Positions 7,955 through 16,800 of a stretch of 37,385 nucleotides of DNA are shown here, one piece after another. Position 1 is the stretch's first letter; each line of letters opens with the position of its first letter. Position numbers and translations under genes: made by a program. This DNA comes from Sphaerobacter sp. (lineage in GTDB: Bacteria; Chloroflexota; Chloroflexia; Thermomicrobiales; Thermomicrobiaceae): assembly GCF_019683595.1 (NCBI RefSeq), contig NZ_JADGHZ010000016.1, forward strand, positions 1 to 37,385, written 5' to 3'. The notes below the pieces were generated by a model. The model made no database searches. It was not told the DNA's origin and was given only the letters and a program-made list of their open reading frames with translations.

Positions 7955-9155
7955 AGTGCGTCACCACCTTCCGCACGGCGGCGATCACGTCCTGCACATC
8001 TTCGTCGGTCAACTTGGCCGAGAGCGGCAGCGACACGGTGCGGCTCCCGATCTCCTCGGCGTTCGGGAAGTCGCCCGGCCGATAGCCGTACCGCTTCCGG
8101 TAGTAGGCGTGCAGGTGAACCGGGGTGAAGTGGATGCCACTGCCGATGTTCTCCGCGCGCAGCGCCTCGATGAACTGTTCGCGGTCGATGGTGAGCCGCT
8201 CCGGCCGGAGCAGGATCGTGTAGAGGTGCCCCGCATGCCGCTCCTCAGGCCGCGCCGGAGCGGGCGTCTCGATCGCCGGCAGGTCGGCGAAGCCCGCATC
8301 GTACGCTCGCCAATGCCGCCGCCGGATGGTGAGGTTGGCTTCAATGCGCCGGAGTTGATGCAGGCCGAGCGAGGACTGGAGATCGGTCAGGTTGTATTTG
8401 TAGCCCGGCTCGACCGCCTCGTAGGGAGTGAACCCGCTCGCAGAGTAGCGCTTCCAGGCGTCCTTGCTGATGCCGTGGAGGCGCAGGATGCGAAGCCGCT
8501 CGGCCGCCGCGTCATCGTTCGTGGTGATCATCCCGCCTTCGGCCGTCGTCATGTTCTTGGTGGCGTAGAAGCTGAAGACGGTGAACTTGCTGATGCTGCC
8601 GATCTTCTTGCCGCGCCAGGCCGCCTCGACCGCGTGGGCGGCGTCCTCGATGACGGTCAGACCGTGGCGGTCGGCGATATCGCTGATCGCGTCCATGTCG
8701 CAGGGGCGGCCTGCCATATGGACCGGCATAATCGCTCGCGTCCGCGGCGTGATGGCCGCCTCGATCCGAGCCGGGTCGATGTTCTGCGTCTCCCGATCGA
8801 CGTCGACGAAGACCGGACGCGCGCCGACGTGCTCGATCACGTTGGCCGTCGCGGCGAAGGTGAGGGGTGTGGTGATGACCTCGTCGCCCGGTCCGATGCC
8901 ACTGGCAATCAGTGACAGGTGGAGCCCCGCGGTGCAGGAGCCGACCGAGACACCGTGCTTGGCGCGGACATACCGGGCGAACTCTTCCTCGAAGCGAAGG
9001 CTCTTGGGGCCGAACCCGATCCAGCCCGAGCGCAGGGTATCCACTACCTCCTGGATCTCCTCCTCACCGATGAGCGGTGCGCCGAACACCAGGAACTGGC
9101 TTCGAACCGGCTGACCGCCCGCCACGGCGGGAAGGGTTTCTCGTGTTACGGTCAT
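7944..9155 (-). CDS. DegT/DnrJ/EryC1/StrS family sugar aminotransferase (first of two)
   Basis: A 403-residue PLP-dependent aminotransferase acting on a nucleotide-linked keto-sugar. The PLP lysine is K200 in FYATKNMTTAEGG, and the cofactor-phosphate region is GSCTAGLHLSL (72-82). Other family blocks are PVHMAGRPCDMD and EDAAHAVEA. The family resemblance is to ArnB/PglE-type C4 aminotransferases, but regiochemistry is not readable with confidence. I chose the ATG at 9155, which has a strong GGAGGT 6 bases upstream; an upstream in-frame start at 9176 lacks one. The stop overlaps the start of the sugar-phosphate transferase, suggesting that this enzyme makes the amino sugar loaded by it. The gap to the preceding glycosyltransferase gene is 75 bases. 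Confidence 0.92.
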   Translation of the reverse strand: MTVTRETLPAVAGGQPVRSQFLVFGAPLIGEEEIQEVVDTLRSGWIGFGPKSLRFEEEFARYVRAKHGVSVGSCTAGLHLSLIASGIGPGDEVITTPLTFAATANVIEHVGARPVFVDVDRETQNIDPARIEAAITPRTRAIMPVHMAGRPCDMDAISDIADRHGLTVIEDAAHAVEAAWRGKKIGSISKFTVFSFYATKNMTTAEGGMITTNDDAAAERLRILRLHGISKDAWKRYSASGFTPYEAVEPGYKYNLTDLQSSLGLHQLRRIEANLTIRRRHWRAYDAGFADLPAIETPAPARPEERHAGHLYTILLRPERLTIDREQFIEALRAENIGSGIHFTPVHLHAYYRKRYGYRPGDFPNAEEIGSRTVSLPLSAKLTDEDVQDVIAAVRKVVTHYAR

Positions 9156-9230
9156 GGTCGACCTCCGTCCTCTCACGTGCCGCTGTGGTGCGGCGGTGCC
9201 AGGGGGCCCGGATCTCCGGGCGTGCGAGCG

Positions 9231-10586
9231 TCAATGAACTCGCCTCGATACGCCTGCTGAGGGTTCCGTCCTCTCTAGCGGCTCGGTCAGCCTGCCTGCG
9301 TCGGCCCGCGCCCACCCGCTCGGCGCGGCGCGACCCGCGTGCGGCTCCGGAGCCGCCTCGACCGCCTGGCGCAGGACGGTCTCGAAGGCCCGCGATTGCC
9401 GCTGGCGCGATACGTGAGCGGCGACATATCGCTGGCCGTTTTCCCCGAGCTGCCGCGCCAGCGCGGGACGGGCGCGCAGCGCTCGGATGGCCTCCGCCAG
9501 TGCGGCCGGATCTTCGGGCGGGACACAGAGTCCGGCGCAGGCGTGCTCGACGACATCGGCTGTCTCGCCCTCGGCGGCGACGATCGCCGGGCGCCCCGCC
9601 GCCATGACGTCGAAGACCTTCGACGACAGCGCGAAGTCGCGCAGCCAGTCGGATCGCCGGAGCGTGACCAGGCAGGCGTCGGCCCGCCGGTACAGCGCGG
9701 GGAGCAGCCTGCGGGGCACCGGGTCGAGGAACGTGATGTTGGCCAGCCCCCGCTCCCGAGCCTCGGCCACGAGGCGCGGTTTCTCCCCACCGTCGCCGAC
9801 CAGGAGGAGATGCACGTCCGGCTCGTCGGCCAGGAGCTCGGCGGTGTCAAGGACGGTGTCGAGCGCGTGCGGCAGGCCGTGCGTGCCCGCGTACATCACC
9901 ACGAATGCGTCCGGGGCAATGCTCTCCAGGCCGGGGATGGTCTCACCCTCCGGTATCGGTGCCTGGAAGAGCTCCACATCCGCGCCGTAGTAGATGAGGT
10001 GTAGCCGCTCGGGTGGAATTCCCCGCTCCCGCAGGGCGGCTTCGATGCCGCGGGTGAACGGGACCACCTGCGCCGCGTGGTTCAGTGCGAAGGACGCCAG
10101 CGCCCGGGTCACGCGGATGGCGATCGGGTTGCGCATGACGCCGTAGGCCACGGCCTGCTCTGGGATCAAGTCGCCTGCGTTGAGCACGTAGGGCACGCCC
10201 CACCAGCGGCCGAGGATGGCGGCGGTGACGCACAGGAAGAGCGGGTGCATGTCGACCACGATGACGTCGGGCCGCCAGGGCAGCCGTGTCGCGGCGGGCA
10301 GTGCGCTCAGCGCGAACGACAGGTGGCTCAGGGAGCGGCGCAGGAACCCCCGGTTCGGCGCGGCGTAGAGCCAGGACCGTATCACCGGGATGCCTTCCAT
10401 TTCCTCCCGCATGAGGACGCGACCACGGTACGCGGCCGGGATCTCCCCGCTCGGGTAGTTCGGGAAGGTCGTCAGGACCGTGACCGCATGGCCCATCTGC
10501 TGCAGATCCCTGGCGGTCTCCAGGATCCGGGTCTGCGGCGGACCGATCTCCGGCGGGAAGAAGTGAGTCAGGAACAGGACTCGCAC
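9231..10586 (-). CDS. GT4-type glycosyltransferase (WbuB-like)
   Basis: A 451-residue GT-B-fold glycosyltransferase. The N-terminal half opens MRVLFLTHFFPPEIGPPQTR and carries LTTFPNYPSG, a pattern seen in WbuB-like family 4 enzymes. The C-terminal half has the GT4 donor-site region around residues 240-350, with YAGTHGLPHALDTVLD, LLLVGDGGEKP and later SSKVFDVMAAGRPAIVAAEG. It should add one sugar to the lipid-linked repeat unit on the cytoplasmic face. The start is a GTG at 10586 with GAGGGG 7 bases upstream. The last 40 or so residues are Arg/Pro/Ala-rich and outside the fold. The gene starts 24 bases after the stop of the second aminotransferase gene. Confidence 0.9.
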   Translation of the reverse strand: MRVLFLTHFFPPEIGPPQTRILETARDLQQMGHAVTVLTTFPNYPSGEIPAAYRGRVLMREEMEGIPVIRSWLYAAPNRGFLRRSLSHLSFALSALPAATRLPWRPDVIVVDMHPLFLCVTAAILGRWWGVPYVLNAGDLIPEQAVAYGVMRNPIAIRVTRALASFALNHAAQVVPFTRGIEAALRERGIPPERLHLIYYGADVELFQAPIPEGETIPGLESIAPDAFVVMYAGTHGLPHALDTVLDTAELLADEPDVHLLLVGDGGEKPRLVAEARERGLANITFLDPVPRRLLPALYRRADACLVTLRRSDWLRDFALSSKVFDVMAAGRPAIVAAEGETADVVEHACAGLCVPPEDPAALAEAIRALRARPALARQLGENGQRYVAAHVSRQRQSRAFETVLRQAVEAAPEPHAGRAAPSGWARADAGRLTEPLERTEPSAGVSRRVH

Positions 10587-10610
10587 ACTCGTCCCCCTCG
10601 CAGTGTTCCG

Positions 10611-11747
10611 TCACGCCTCGCCCAGGACGATCGACCGGACGCTGGCGCCGATGCGCTCCAGATCGTCCTCCGTCAACGCCGGGTGGACCGGCAGCGACAG
10701 GACCGACTCCGCGAGCCGCTCGCTCACCGGCAGGCTGGTCGCCCCGTGCTCCGGGGCGAAGACCGGCTGGCGGTGCAGTGGGCGCGGGTAGTGGACGGCC
10801 GACTGAATCCCGCGCGCCGCGAGCGCCGCTTGCAGGTCGTCGCGGGTGATCCCGGCCGCTGCAGCGTCGATCTGGATCGTGTACTGGTGGTAGGAATGCT
10901 CGACGCCCGGCAGTCTGACCGGCGTCGTGATGCCCGGCAGGCCGGCGAGCAGCGCATCGAGCCGCCGGGCGTTGGCGCGCCGCTGCTCCAGCCAACCCGG
11001 CAGTTGGTCGAGCTGCACTAAGCCGATCGCCGCCTGTACGTCGGTCAGGCGGTAGTTCAGGCCCAGCAGCGTGTGCTCGTACTTCCGCTCCTGGCCGTGG
11101 CTCCGGAGCAGGCGGAGGCGTTCCGCGAGGGCGTCGTCGTTGGTCGTGATCATGCCGCCCTCGCCGGTCGTCATGTTCTTGGTCGGGTAGAACGAGTAGC
11201 AGACCATGTCGGCAAAGCTGCCGACATCGCGCCCGTCGATGCGGGTGCCGTGGGCCTGTGCCGCGTCCCAGACGATACGCAGGCCATGCTCGCGCGCCAG
11301 CCGCTGGATGCCGTCCACATCGCAGGCGCCGCCATAGAGGTGGACCGGCGCGATGGCGCGGGTCCGCGGCGTCAGGCGGCGCGCCGCGTCTTCGAGATCG
11401 AGCGTGGCGGTGGCCGGATCGACATCGCAGAAGATCGGGCGCCCACCGGCGAACACCACCGTGCTGGCGGTGGCGATGAAGGTGAAGGCCGGGACCAGCA
11501 CCTCATCTCCCGGCTCCAGGAGCGCCAGCCAGGCGAGATGCAGCGCCGCCGTGCCGGAGCTGACCGCCACGGCGTGGCGTGCTCCAACCATCGCCGCGAA
11601 GCGCTCTTCCAACTCGCGGGTGACCTTTCCCTGCCGCACGTTGCCCGAGCGCAGCACGGCCACAGCGGCATCGATCTCTCCCGAGTCGAACCGTACCTGG
11701 GCGATCGGGATGACCTTCTCCTCCTGCGGGCTCTGCTTAGTTACCAC
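10611..11747 (-). CDS. DegT family aminotransferase, WbpE-like (second of two)
   Basis: A 378-residue PLP aminotransferase. The PLP lysine is K190 in FYPTKNMTTGEGG, with SSGTAALHLAW (63-73), PVHLYGGACDVD and WDAAQAHG. Together with the WbpB-like dehydrogenase directly upstream and the WbpD-like acetyltransferase two genes further, it fits a route in which the 3-position of a UDP-sugar is oxidised, aminated and N-acetylated. The start is a GTG at 11747 with AGGGAG 8 bases upstream; this overlaps the dehydrogenase stop by 11 bases and implies coupled translation. A GTG at 11765 and a TTG at 11777 are poorer in-frame alternatives. WbpE identity is inferred from context; the sequence alone says sugar aminotransferase. 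Confidence 0.9.
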   Translation of the reverse strand: MVTKQSPQEEKVIPIAQVRFDSGEIDAAVAVLRSGNVRQGKVTRELEERFAAMVGARHAVAVSSGTAALHLAWLALLEPGDEVLVPAFTFIATASTVVFAGGRPIFCDVDPATATLDLEDAARRLTPRTRAIAPVHLYGGACDVDGIQRLAREHGLRIVWDAAQAHGTRIDGRDVGSFADMVCYSFYPTKNMTTGEGGMITTNDDALAERLRLLRSHGQERKYEHTLLGLNYRLTDVQAAIGLVQLDQLPGWLEQRRANARRLDALLAGLPGITTPVRLPGVEHSYHQYTIQIDAAAAGITRDDLQAALAARGIQSAVHYPRPLHRQPVFAPEHGATSLPVSERLAESVLSLPVHPALTEDDLERIGASVRSIVLGEA

Positions 11748-12777
11748 CGACCGGGCTCCCTTCACGGATGCGTTCAATCACCGCCATGAGCTGCAGCGAC
11801 TCGGACACGCCGTTCATGGGCGTGCGGTCGCTCCGCAGCGCCTCCAGGAAGTGGCCGAGTTCGCGCTCGAACAGGTTTACGGGAGGGAACTGCTGCGTGT
11901 TGTTGCCGAGGTTGAAGACCCCGCGCGGCTCTTTGCAGTAGACGATGGTGGGCAGGTAGTGCAGGATGCTGGTGAAGAGCGAGCCGTTGTCGCCCTGGAT
12001 CTCGACGTAGTTCATGTAAGACGGCGTCACCAGGTCGCTCTCGCAGACCACCTCGACGTCCCCGACCCGGAGCCGCGCCAGCACGTAGTCCTCGGCGTTA
12101 ACCCGCACCCGCTCCGATCCGATCTGCCGCTCCGGGAGGAGCGTGGAGCGCCGGAGCAGGTCGACCTCGTCGGGGCACCCGAGGAGCCACTGAATCAGGT
12201 CGAGGTTGTGGACCATCATCTCCAGGGTCGCGCCGCCGCCCGACTCGGTCGTGTGCTTCCAGGCACGGTGGCTGCCTCGCCCGCCCAGGCGGAAGATCGC
12301 GAAGTAGGGCCGGCCGATGATCCCGTCTTCGAGCACCTGCTTGGCGAACTGGAACGCGGGGTGGAAGCGGTACAGATAGCCGACCATGACGAGGCGACCC
12401 GACTCGCGCTGCGCGGCTGCGATCGCTTCGGCCTCCTCGTACGTCCGGCACAGCGGCTTCTCACAGAAGACGTGCTTGCCGCGCTCCAGCGCGGCCAGGA
12501 CCACGCTCGTGTGGGCGGCGGTCGGCACGCAGACGTCGATTGCGTCGAGCTCCGGGTCGTCGAGCAGATCATCTGGTGAGCCGCGCCATGCGACGCGCTG
12601 TGCCTCGGCCAGCCGCTGGGCGGCTGCCGGGTCCTGGTCGGCCACCACGACGGTCGCGCCGAGTTTCCGGTAGGCATCGACATGCCGCTCGGCGATACGC
12701 CCACAGCCGATGACCCCGACCCTTGCGGTGGCCTGGCCGTTCTGTGCCGCCGTGGTGGCGTGCGTCTCAAGCGTCAT
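11737..12777 (-). CDS. Gfo/Idh/MocA family NAD-dependent dehydrogenase, WbpB-like
   Basis: A 346-residue oxidoreductase. The Rossmann motif is VGVIGCGRIAERH (20-32), and the catalytic-lysine signature is EKPLC (106-110). The C-terminal alpha/beta domain includes GGGATLEMMVHNLDL, which supplies the family's active-site His. It probably oxidises the 3-hydroxyl of a nucleotide sugar for the following aminotransferase, as WbpB does for UDP-N-acetylglucosaminuronic acid. The ATG at 12777 has GGGAAGGGAAG upstream, and its stop lies inside the start region of the WbpE-like gene. The UDP-GlcNAc 6-dehydrogenase (WbpA) needed before it is absent from the window, so it must be encoded elsewhere or the substrate differs. 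Confidence 0.88.
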   Translation of the reverse strand: MTLETHATTAAQNGQATARVGVIGCGRIAERHVDAYRKLGATVVVADQDPAAAQRLAEAQRVAWRGSPDDLLDDPELDAIDVCVPTAAHTSVVLAALERGKHVFCEKPLCRTYEEAEAIAAAQRESGRLVMVGYLYRFHPAFQFAKQVLEDGIIGRPYFAIFRLGGRGSHRAWKHTTESGGGATLEMMVHNLDLIQWLLGCPDEVDLLRRSTLLPERQIGSERVRVNAEDYVLARLRVGDVEVVCESDLVTPSYMNYVEIQGDNGSLFTSILHYLPTIVYCKEPRGVFNLGNNTQQFPPVNLFERELGHFLEALRSDRTPMNGVSESLQLMAVIERIREGSPVGGN

Positions 12778-12812
12778 GCACTTCCCTTCCCCTCCATCGA
12801 TACGAACCCGCG

Positions 12813-13562
12813 TCAGTGGGCCGGCGCAGCCGGTGGTCTCCCGTCGAGCTCGCGCACATACATCCAGCCGGTTCCTTCCGGCCCGCGCGTCGCGCGGACC
12901 GGCCGCCAGCCGAGCCGCTCGTAGAGCCGGCGTGCCGCCGTGTTCTCATCGCGTACCCCGAGCTTGATGACCCGGACACCCCGGCGGGCCATCTCCCCGG
13001 TGAAGGCGCGCACCAATAGCTCGCCGATCCCCTGGCGCTGATGCGCCGGATCCACGCCGATCGTCATCAGACTGGCCGGGGGCAGCACGCCCGTGCTGTT
13101 GCGGGTGATCGGCGCGGTACGGCGCGCGCCCCGGGTGAGTCCGGCAACCCGCTGCAGCCGCGATAGGAGCGCCAGGGCGAGTTGTGGTTCGCGAAGGACG
13201 CGGGCCGCGAGTGCCGGCGCCGCCCATACCAGCCGGCGCCGGAGGAAAACGCGCCAGTGGCGCGTGACGTCCTCGCTGCCGCACACGAAGCCGACGACCG
13301 CGCCGGTAGGGCGGTGGAGGCAGACGAATCCGCAACCCTGTGGGTAGTCGAGGAACGCTCGGAAGTAATGCCGGAGCACCCGCTCGCCGAGGCTCGCGAG
13401 GAAGGAGTCCTGGAAGCTCGCGATGTGGACGCGCGCGACATCGCCCACGACGCTGGGAGCGAGCGGCGCAATCATGTACAGCCCAGAGTCGACCCCGGAC
13501 GTCTCGGCGCGTTCATCCGCCGGGCGTGATCGTGGCTGGCTCAGTCGGGACGCCGCTGCCAT
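12813..13562 (-). CDS. GNAT family N-acetyltransferase
   Basis: A 249-residue acetyl-CoA-dependent acyltransferase. The N-terminal half holds the acceptor side. The acetyl-CoA pyrophosphate loop QRQGIG lies at about 178-183 after LMTIGVDPAH, and NTAARRLYERLGW closes the fold. The acceptor is unknown; inside a polysaccharide operon an amino sugar is the natural guess, with a protein or small molecule as alternatives. It is longer than a minimal GNAT because of an insert with Arg-rich helices at about 100-150. I chose the ATG at 13562, which has GAGGGG 8 bases upstream and starts 5 bases after the upstream stop. In-frame starts up to 13664 would overlap the acetyltransferase gene. Confidence 0.82.
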   Translation of the reverse strand: MAAASRLSQPRSRPADERAETSGVDSGLYMIAPLAPSVVGDVARVHIASFQDSFLASLGERVLRHYFRAFLDYPQGCGFVCLHRPTGAVVGFVCGSEDVTRHWRVFLRRRLVWAAPALAARVLREPQLALALLSRLQRVAGLTRGARRTAPITRNSTGVLPPASLMTIGVDPAHQRQGIGELLVRAFTGEMARRGVRVIKLGVRDENTAARRLYERLGWRPVRATRGPEGTGWMYVRELDGRPPAAPAH

Positions 13563-13567
13563 CGCCG

Positions 13568-14185
13568 TCACCCCTCTAGCAACCATGACCGCGCCCGGTT
13601 CTCGTGGCGGAGTCGCTCCGGCAGGGGCATCACCCGGCCCGGCACCCCGATCACCAGGCTCCACGGCGGGACGTCCTTGGTCACGACGGCGCCCGCCGCG
13701 ACCATCGACCCGTAGCCGACCCGCACACCCGGCAGCACCACCGCGCGGGCACCGATGGTGACGCTGTCCTCGATGATCGGCCCCGTCGGTTCGTACTCAT
13801 GACGCAAGCGCAGCGGGTAGCGGTCGTTCGTGAAGACCGCGCCCGGCCCGACGAAGACGTAGTTGCCGATCGACGTGTGGGTCGGGATGTAGACCTGACT
13901 CTCGAGCTTGACATAGCTGCCAATCTCGACGTGACCATCGATGGTGGTCCCGGTGCCGACGGTCACATGGTCGCCGATGGTCGTGTGCTCGCGGATCAGG
14001 ACGTGGTGGCCGCAGCGGAAGTGCGAACCGATGATGACGTCCCCGTAGATGACCGCGAAGCTGCGCACGATGCCGTCGTCGCCGATGATCGTGGGCGCGC
14101 AGCCCGGCCGGTAGGGGACGCTCACCTCGGCGTTCGGGTCGATGATCGTCCCGTCTCCGATCCGCATCTCCAGCACCTGTGCCAC
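13568..14185 (-). CDS. Left-handed beta-helix sugar N-acetyltransferase, WbpD-like
   Basis: A 205-residue hexapeptide-repeat acyltransferase. Repeats of the form [IV]-G-x-x-x-x run through most of the chain, for example [20 protein letters not shown], and the block VFTNDRYP is characteristic of WbpD/FdtC-type nucleotide-amino-sugar acetyltransferases. A C-terminal segment ([20 protein letters not shown]) is the standard coil end. It should work as a trimer and acetylate the amino group installed by one of the aminotransferases. The start is a GTG at 14185 with AAGGGAG 8 bases upstream; an upstream GTG at 14218 is less likely. The gap to the previous gene is 47 bases. Confidence 0.88.
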   Translation of the reverse strand: MAQVLEMRIGDGTIIDPNAEVSVPYRPGCAPTIIGDDGIVRSFAVIYGDVIIGSHFRCGHHVLIREHTTIGDHVTVGTGTTIDGHVEIGSYVKLESQVYIPTHTSIGNYVFVGPGAVFTNDRYPLRLRHEYEPTGPIIEDSVTIGARAVVLPGVRVGYGSMVAAGAVVTKDVPPWSLVIGVPGRVMPLPERLRHENRARSWLLEG

Positions 14186-14232
14186 GGTGTGACTCCCTTC
14201 ATGTGGGTGCGGCCGCACCCGGTAATCGCTGG

Positions 14233-15465
14233 CTAGTCACCTGGCAGCGCGCCCGACTCCGCGCGCTCCACTCCAGCCGGGCCGGATCGCGCCTCGTCCG
14301 GCGCCAACTGCGCGAAGACGCCGACGTACCCGGGCTCTAGAACCTCCCAGTGGTGGCGCTCCAGGAAGGCGCGCCGGCCGTTCGCGGAAAACCGGGCGGC
14401 GAGAGACGGGTCGCGGACCAGCCGCGTGATCGCGGCGGCGATATCGGCCGGGTCGCGCGGGTCGACGACCAGGCCGTACTCCCCGTCGCGAACGAAGCGG
14501 CTCATGTTGGGCAGGTTGGAGCAGATGACCGGGAGGCCCCAGGCCATGTACTCGAACAGCTTGACCGGGTGCGTGACGTACTCGGTGTACGGCGTGGGGT
14601 GGTAGAGCAGCGAACCGCAGTCGGCCTCTGCCAGGTAGCGGCGCACCTCCGCAGGCCCAACGCGCCCCACCAACCTCACGCGATCCTCGACGCCGAGCGC
14701 GGCGATGGCTTCCCGGCACTCCCGCACGAACGGCTCGTCGTCCACCAGACCCAGGAAGGTGGCCCGCACAGGGATCCCGGCGTCCCGCAGCAGCGCGACC
14801 GCCTTGATCGTCTCGACCACCGCCACCCGCCGCCGGGTGAAGCCCGTGTAGAGCAGGTGGAACGGCCGGTCGGCGGGCCGCTCCTGGCGGGAGGGCAGCT
14901 CGGCCGGTGCGAACGCGAGCCGTGGGTAGTTGGTCAGCAGGCTCGCCGGGCGGCCAACCCGCTGGAAGCGCTCCAGGCATCCACGGTCCACTGCGAAGGC
15001 GTGGTCGACGAACAGGCGGATGAGCAGCGCTTCGAGCAGCCAGAAGACGGCGTAGATCAGGCGCGTCGCGACCGGCCCGCGCCGGCTGTTGACCGCGATG
15101 GCGAGCGGGTAGTGCTCGCGCGCGTCGTACACCAGCCGCGCACGAGTTAGCAGCTTGACGATGGCGCCGACCAGCAGGCTCTGCAGCTCCATGGCCTGGT
15201 AGACATCGGCGCGCTCCCGGAGCGCCAGTCGGAGCAGCCGCGGAAGCGCCTTCAGCTTCTCCCGGCGCGTCCCCCAGCCCATCCGCATCAGGGGCACGAC
15301 GCGGATCCCCAGCGGGTTGGTGGTCGGGTCCGCCGGGTCCTCGCTCGCCAGGCACGGTGCGATGATGGTGACGGCGTTCCCGGCCCGCTGGAGGCTGGCC
15401 GCCTCCTTCCCGTAGAGCGGCTGGCTGAACGCTGAGCGTCCGACCGTCAGGACACAGACCCGCAC
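14233..15465 (-). CDS. GT4-type glycosyltransferase
   Basis: A 410-residue GT-B glycosyltransferase. The N-terminal domain opens [20 protein letters not shown] and has [10 protein letters not shown], an acceptor-site feature of capsule and O-antigen enzymes. The C-terminal domain shows [30 protein letters not shown] and [19 protein letters not shown], where the Glu of LFEYMAWG belongs to the GT4 donor-binding E-x7-E-like region. It probably adds a sugar to the repeat unit; donor and linkage are unknown. The GTG start at 15465 directly abuts the TGA of the ligase gene, so translation is coupled, with GGGGGA just upstream. Confidence 0.9.
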   Translation of the reverse strand: MRVCVLTVGRSAFSQPLYGKEAASLQRAGNAVTIIAPCLASEDPADPTTNPLGIRVVPLMRMGWGTRREKLKALPRLLRLALRERADVYQAMELQSLLVGAIVKLLTRARLVYDAREHYPLAIAVNSRRGPVATRLIYAVFWLLEALLIRLFVDHAFAVDRGCLERFQRVGRPASLLTNYPRLAFAPAELPSRQERPADRPFHLLYTGFTRRRVAVVETIKAVALLRDAGIPVRATFLGLVDDEPFVRECREAIAALGVEDRVRLVGRVGPAEVRRYLAEADCGSLLYHPTPYTEYVTHPVKLFEYMAWGLPVICSNLPNMSRFVRDGEYGLVVDPRDPADIAAAITRLVRDPSLAARFSANGRRAFLERHHWEVLEPGYVGVFAQLAPDEARSGPAGVERAESGALPGD

Positions 15466-16800
15466 TCAGTCCCCCATTTCCAGAGCCCCGCCGGGCGGTG
15501 CGTCGACGACCGGGCGAGGCGTCGCCGGGCGAGCGGTAGGCGTCTGGAGCCGGCGCCACTCCAGATAGCCCAGCCAGGCCGCGGCCCAGACGTTCAACTC
15601 GGGTCGTCCGAAGTTCATGTTGACCATGCTGTGGATCCCCCAGGCGAGCCACAGCCCGAGCACTGCCAGACCCAGTGGATCGCGCCGCCGGACCGCAGCC
15701 CAGCCCTGCCGGACCAGGTAGCCGGCCAGGAGGCCGACCGTCCCCAGGCCCAGTAGACCCAGCTTCCAGAACATGAAGGCGATGAAGTTGTGGACGTAGG
15801 GCTTGACCGCGAAGTAGTAGCTCGCCGAGGTGAAGAGGAGCGCCTCCTCGAAGTCGCCTCGGGCACCCCAGCCAGCGCCGAGCGGCCCGCCGTAGGCGAA
15901 GGCGGTCGCCACCTCCGCCCAGCGGTACCGCAGGGAGGTGTCGAGGACCGCGAACCGCTCCACGGACGCGGCGAGGTAGGCCATGGGTGCGTCCCCGAGC
16001 AGCCCGCTCCCGACCAGCCCGGCGAGTGCCGCCACCACCGCCGCACCGACCAGGACCATCCTGCGGCGCGCGCGAGGCAGCCAGCGCCAGGCGACGACCA
16101 CGCTGTAGGCCGCGACCACGGCTACGATGACGTACCACGCCCGGGCAACCGACAGCAGCATCCGGAAGAGCAGCACTGGGAGCGAGGCCATGAGCAGCAG
16201 CCCCATCCATCGGGGCAGCGGTACCAGCAAGAGGAGCGTCATCGCCGCGAGCAAGGCGTAGAAGTAGTCGATGCTCGAAAAGTCGGCGGACATCAGTCGG
16301 ATCAGCGTCTCGCGGCTACGGAACCACGCGGCGATGTCGAGCAGCGCGGAGACGGTGCCGACTAGCACCATGCCCACCAACAGCCGGAGCCAAGCGTGTT
16401 CGCTCCGGAAGGCAAACGCGAAGGCCGGGAACAACGCGAGCGGGACCAGGCGGACAGCCCAGGAGAGGCTCACGTAGACGTCGTGACCCGCGAAGGCGGA
16501 GAGCAGCAGCCCCCAGGCAACCAGCACGCCCGTCAGCAGCCAGACCCCGAGCGCCACCGCGGCGAGCCGCTCGATAGGATCCTGTCCATGGCCCCGGCGC
16601 GGGCCGCCCTCCAGGAGGAGCGCGATGCCGGACACCGCGAACGAAATGACCAGGAGGGCGTACAGGAGCGCGTCGGCACGCGACTGGAGACTCCTCACCG
16701 CCAGCCCCGAGAGCAGCAGCGCCAACAGGCACACCTGCACGGCTCGCTGTGCGGGCGTTACGTCCACGCGGTTGGCCATGGCCCGAGCCACCCCGCTCAT
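15466..16800 (-). CDS. O-antigen ligase / polymerase family membrane protein (Wzy_C)
   Basis: A 444-residue polytopic membrane protein with about ten to twelve hydrophobic helices and a large loop near residues 285-345. The loop ends with VKPYVHNFIAFMFWKLGLL, matching the conserved H-N/S region of the Wzy_C family (RfaL/WaaL ligases and Wzy polymerases). It either polymerises repeat units or transfers the glycan to an acceptor outside the membrane; sequence does not distinguish these. In an apparent monoderm, polymerisation or attachment to a surface carrier is more likely than LPS ligation. The ATG at 16800 overlaps the flippase stop in an ATGA junction and has GGTGGTGGAGG before it; an upstream in-frame start at 16953 lies inside the flippase gene and is rejected. 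Confidence 0.87.
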   Translation of the reverse strand: MSGVARAMANRVDVTPAQRAVQVCLLALLLSGLAVRSLQSRADALLYALLVISFAVSGIALLLEGGPRRGHGQDPIERLAAVALGVWLLTGVLVAWGLLLSAFAGHDVYVSLSWAVRLVPLALFPAFAFAFRSEHAWLRLLVGMVLVGTVSALLDIAAWFRSRETLIRLMSADFSSIDYFYALLAAMTLLLLVPLPRWMGLLLMASLPVLLFRMLLSVARAWYVIVAVVAAYSVVVAWRWLPRARRRMVLVGAAVVAALAGLVGSGLLGDAPMAYLAASVERFAVLDTSLRYRWAEVATAFAYGGPLGAGWGARGDFEEALLFTSASYYFAVKPYVHNFIAFMFWKLGLLGLGTVGLLAGYLVRQGWAAVRRRDPLGLAVLGLWLAWGIHSMVNMNFGRPELNVWAAAWLGYLEWRRLQTPTARPATPRPVVDAPPGGALEMGD

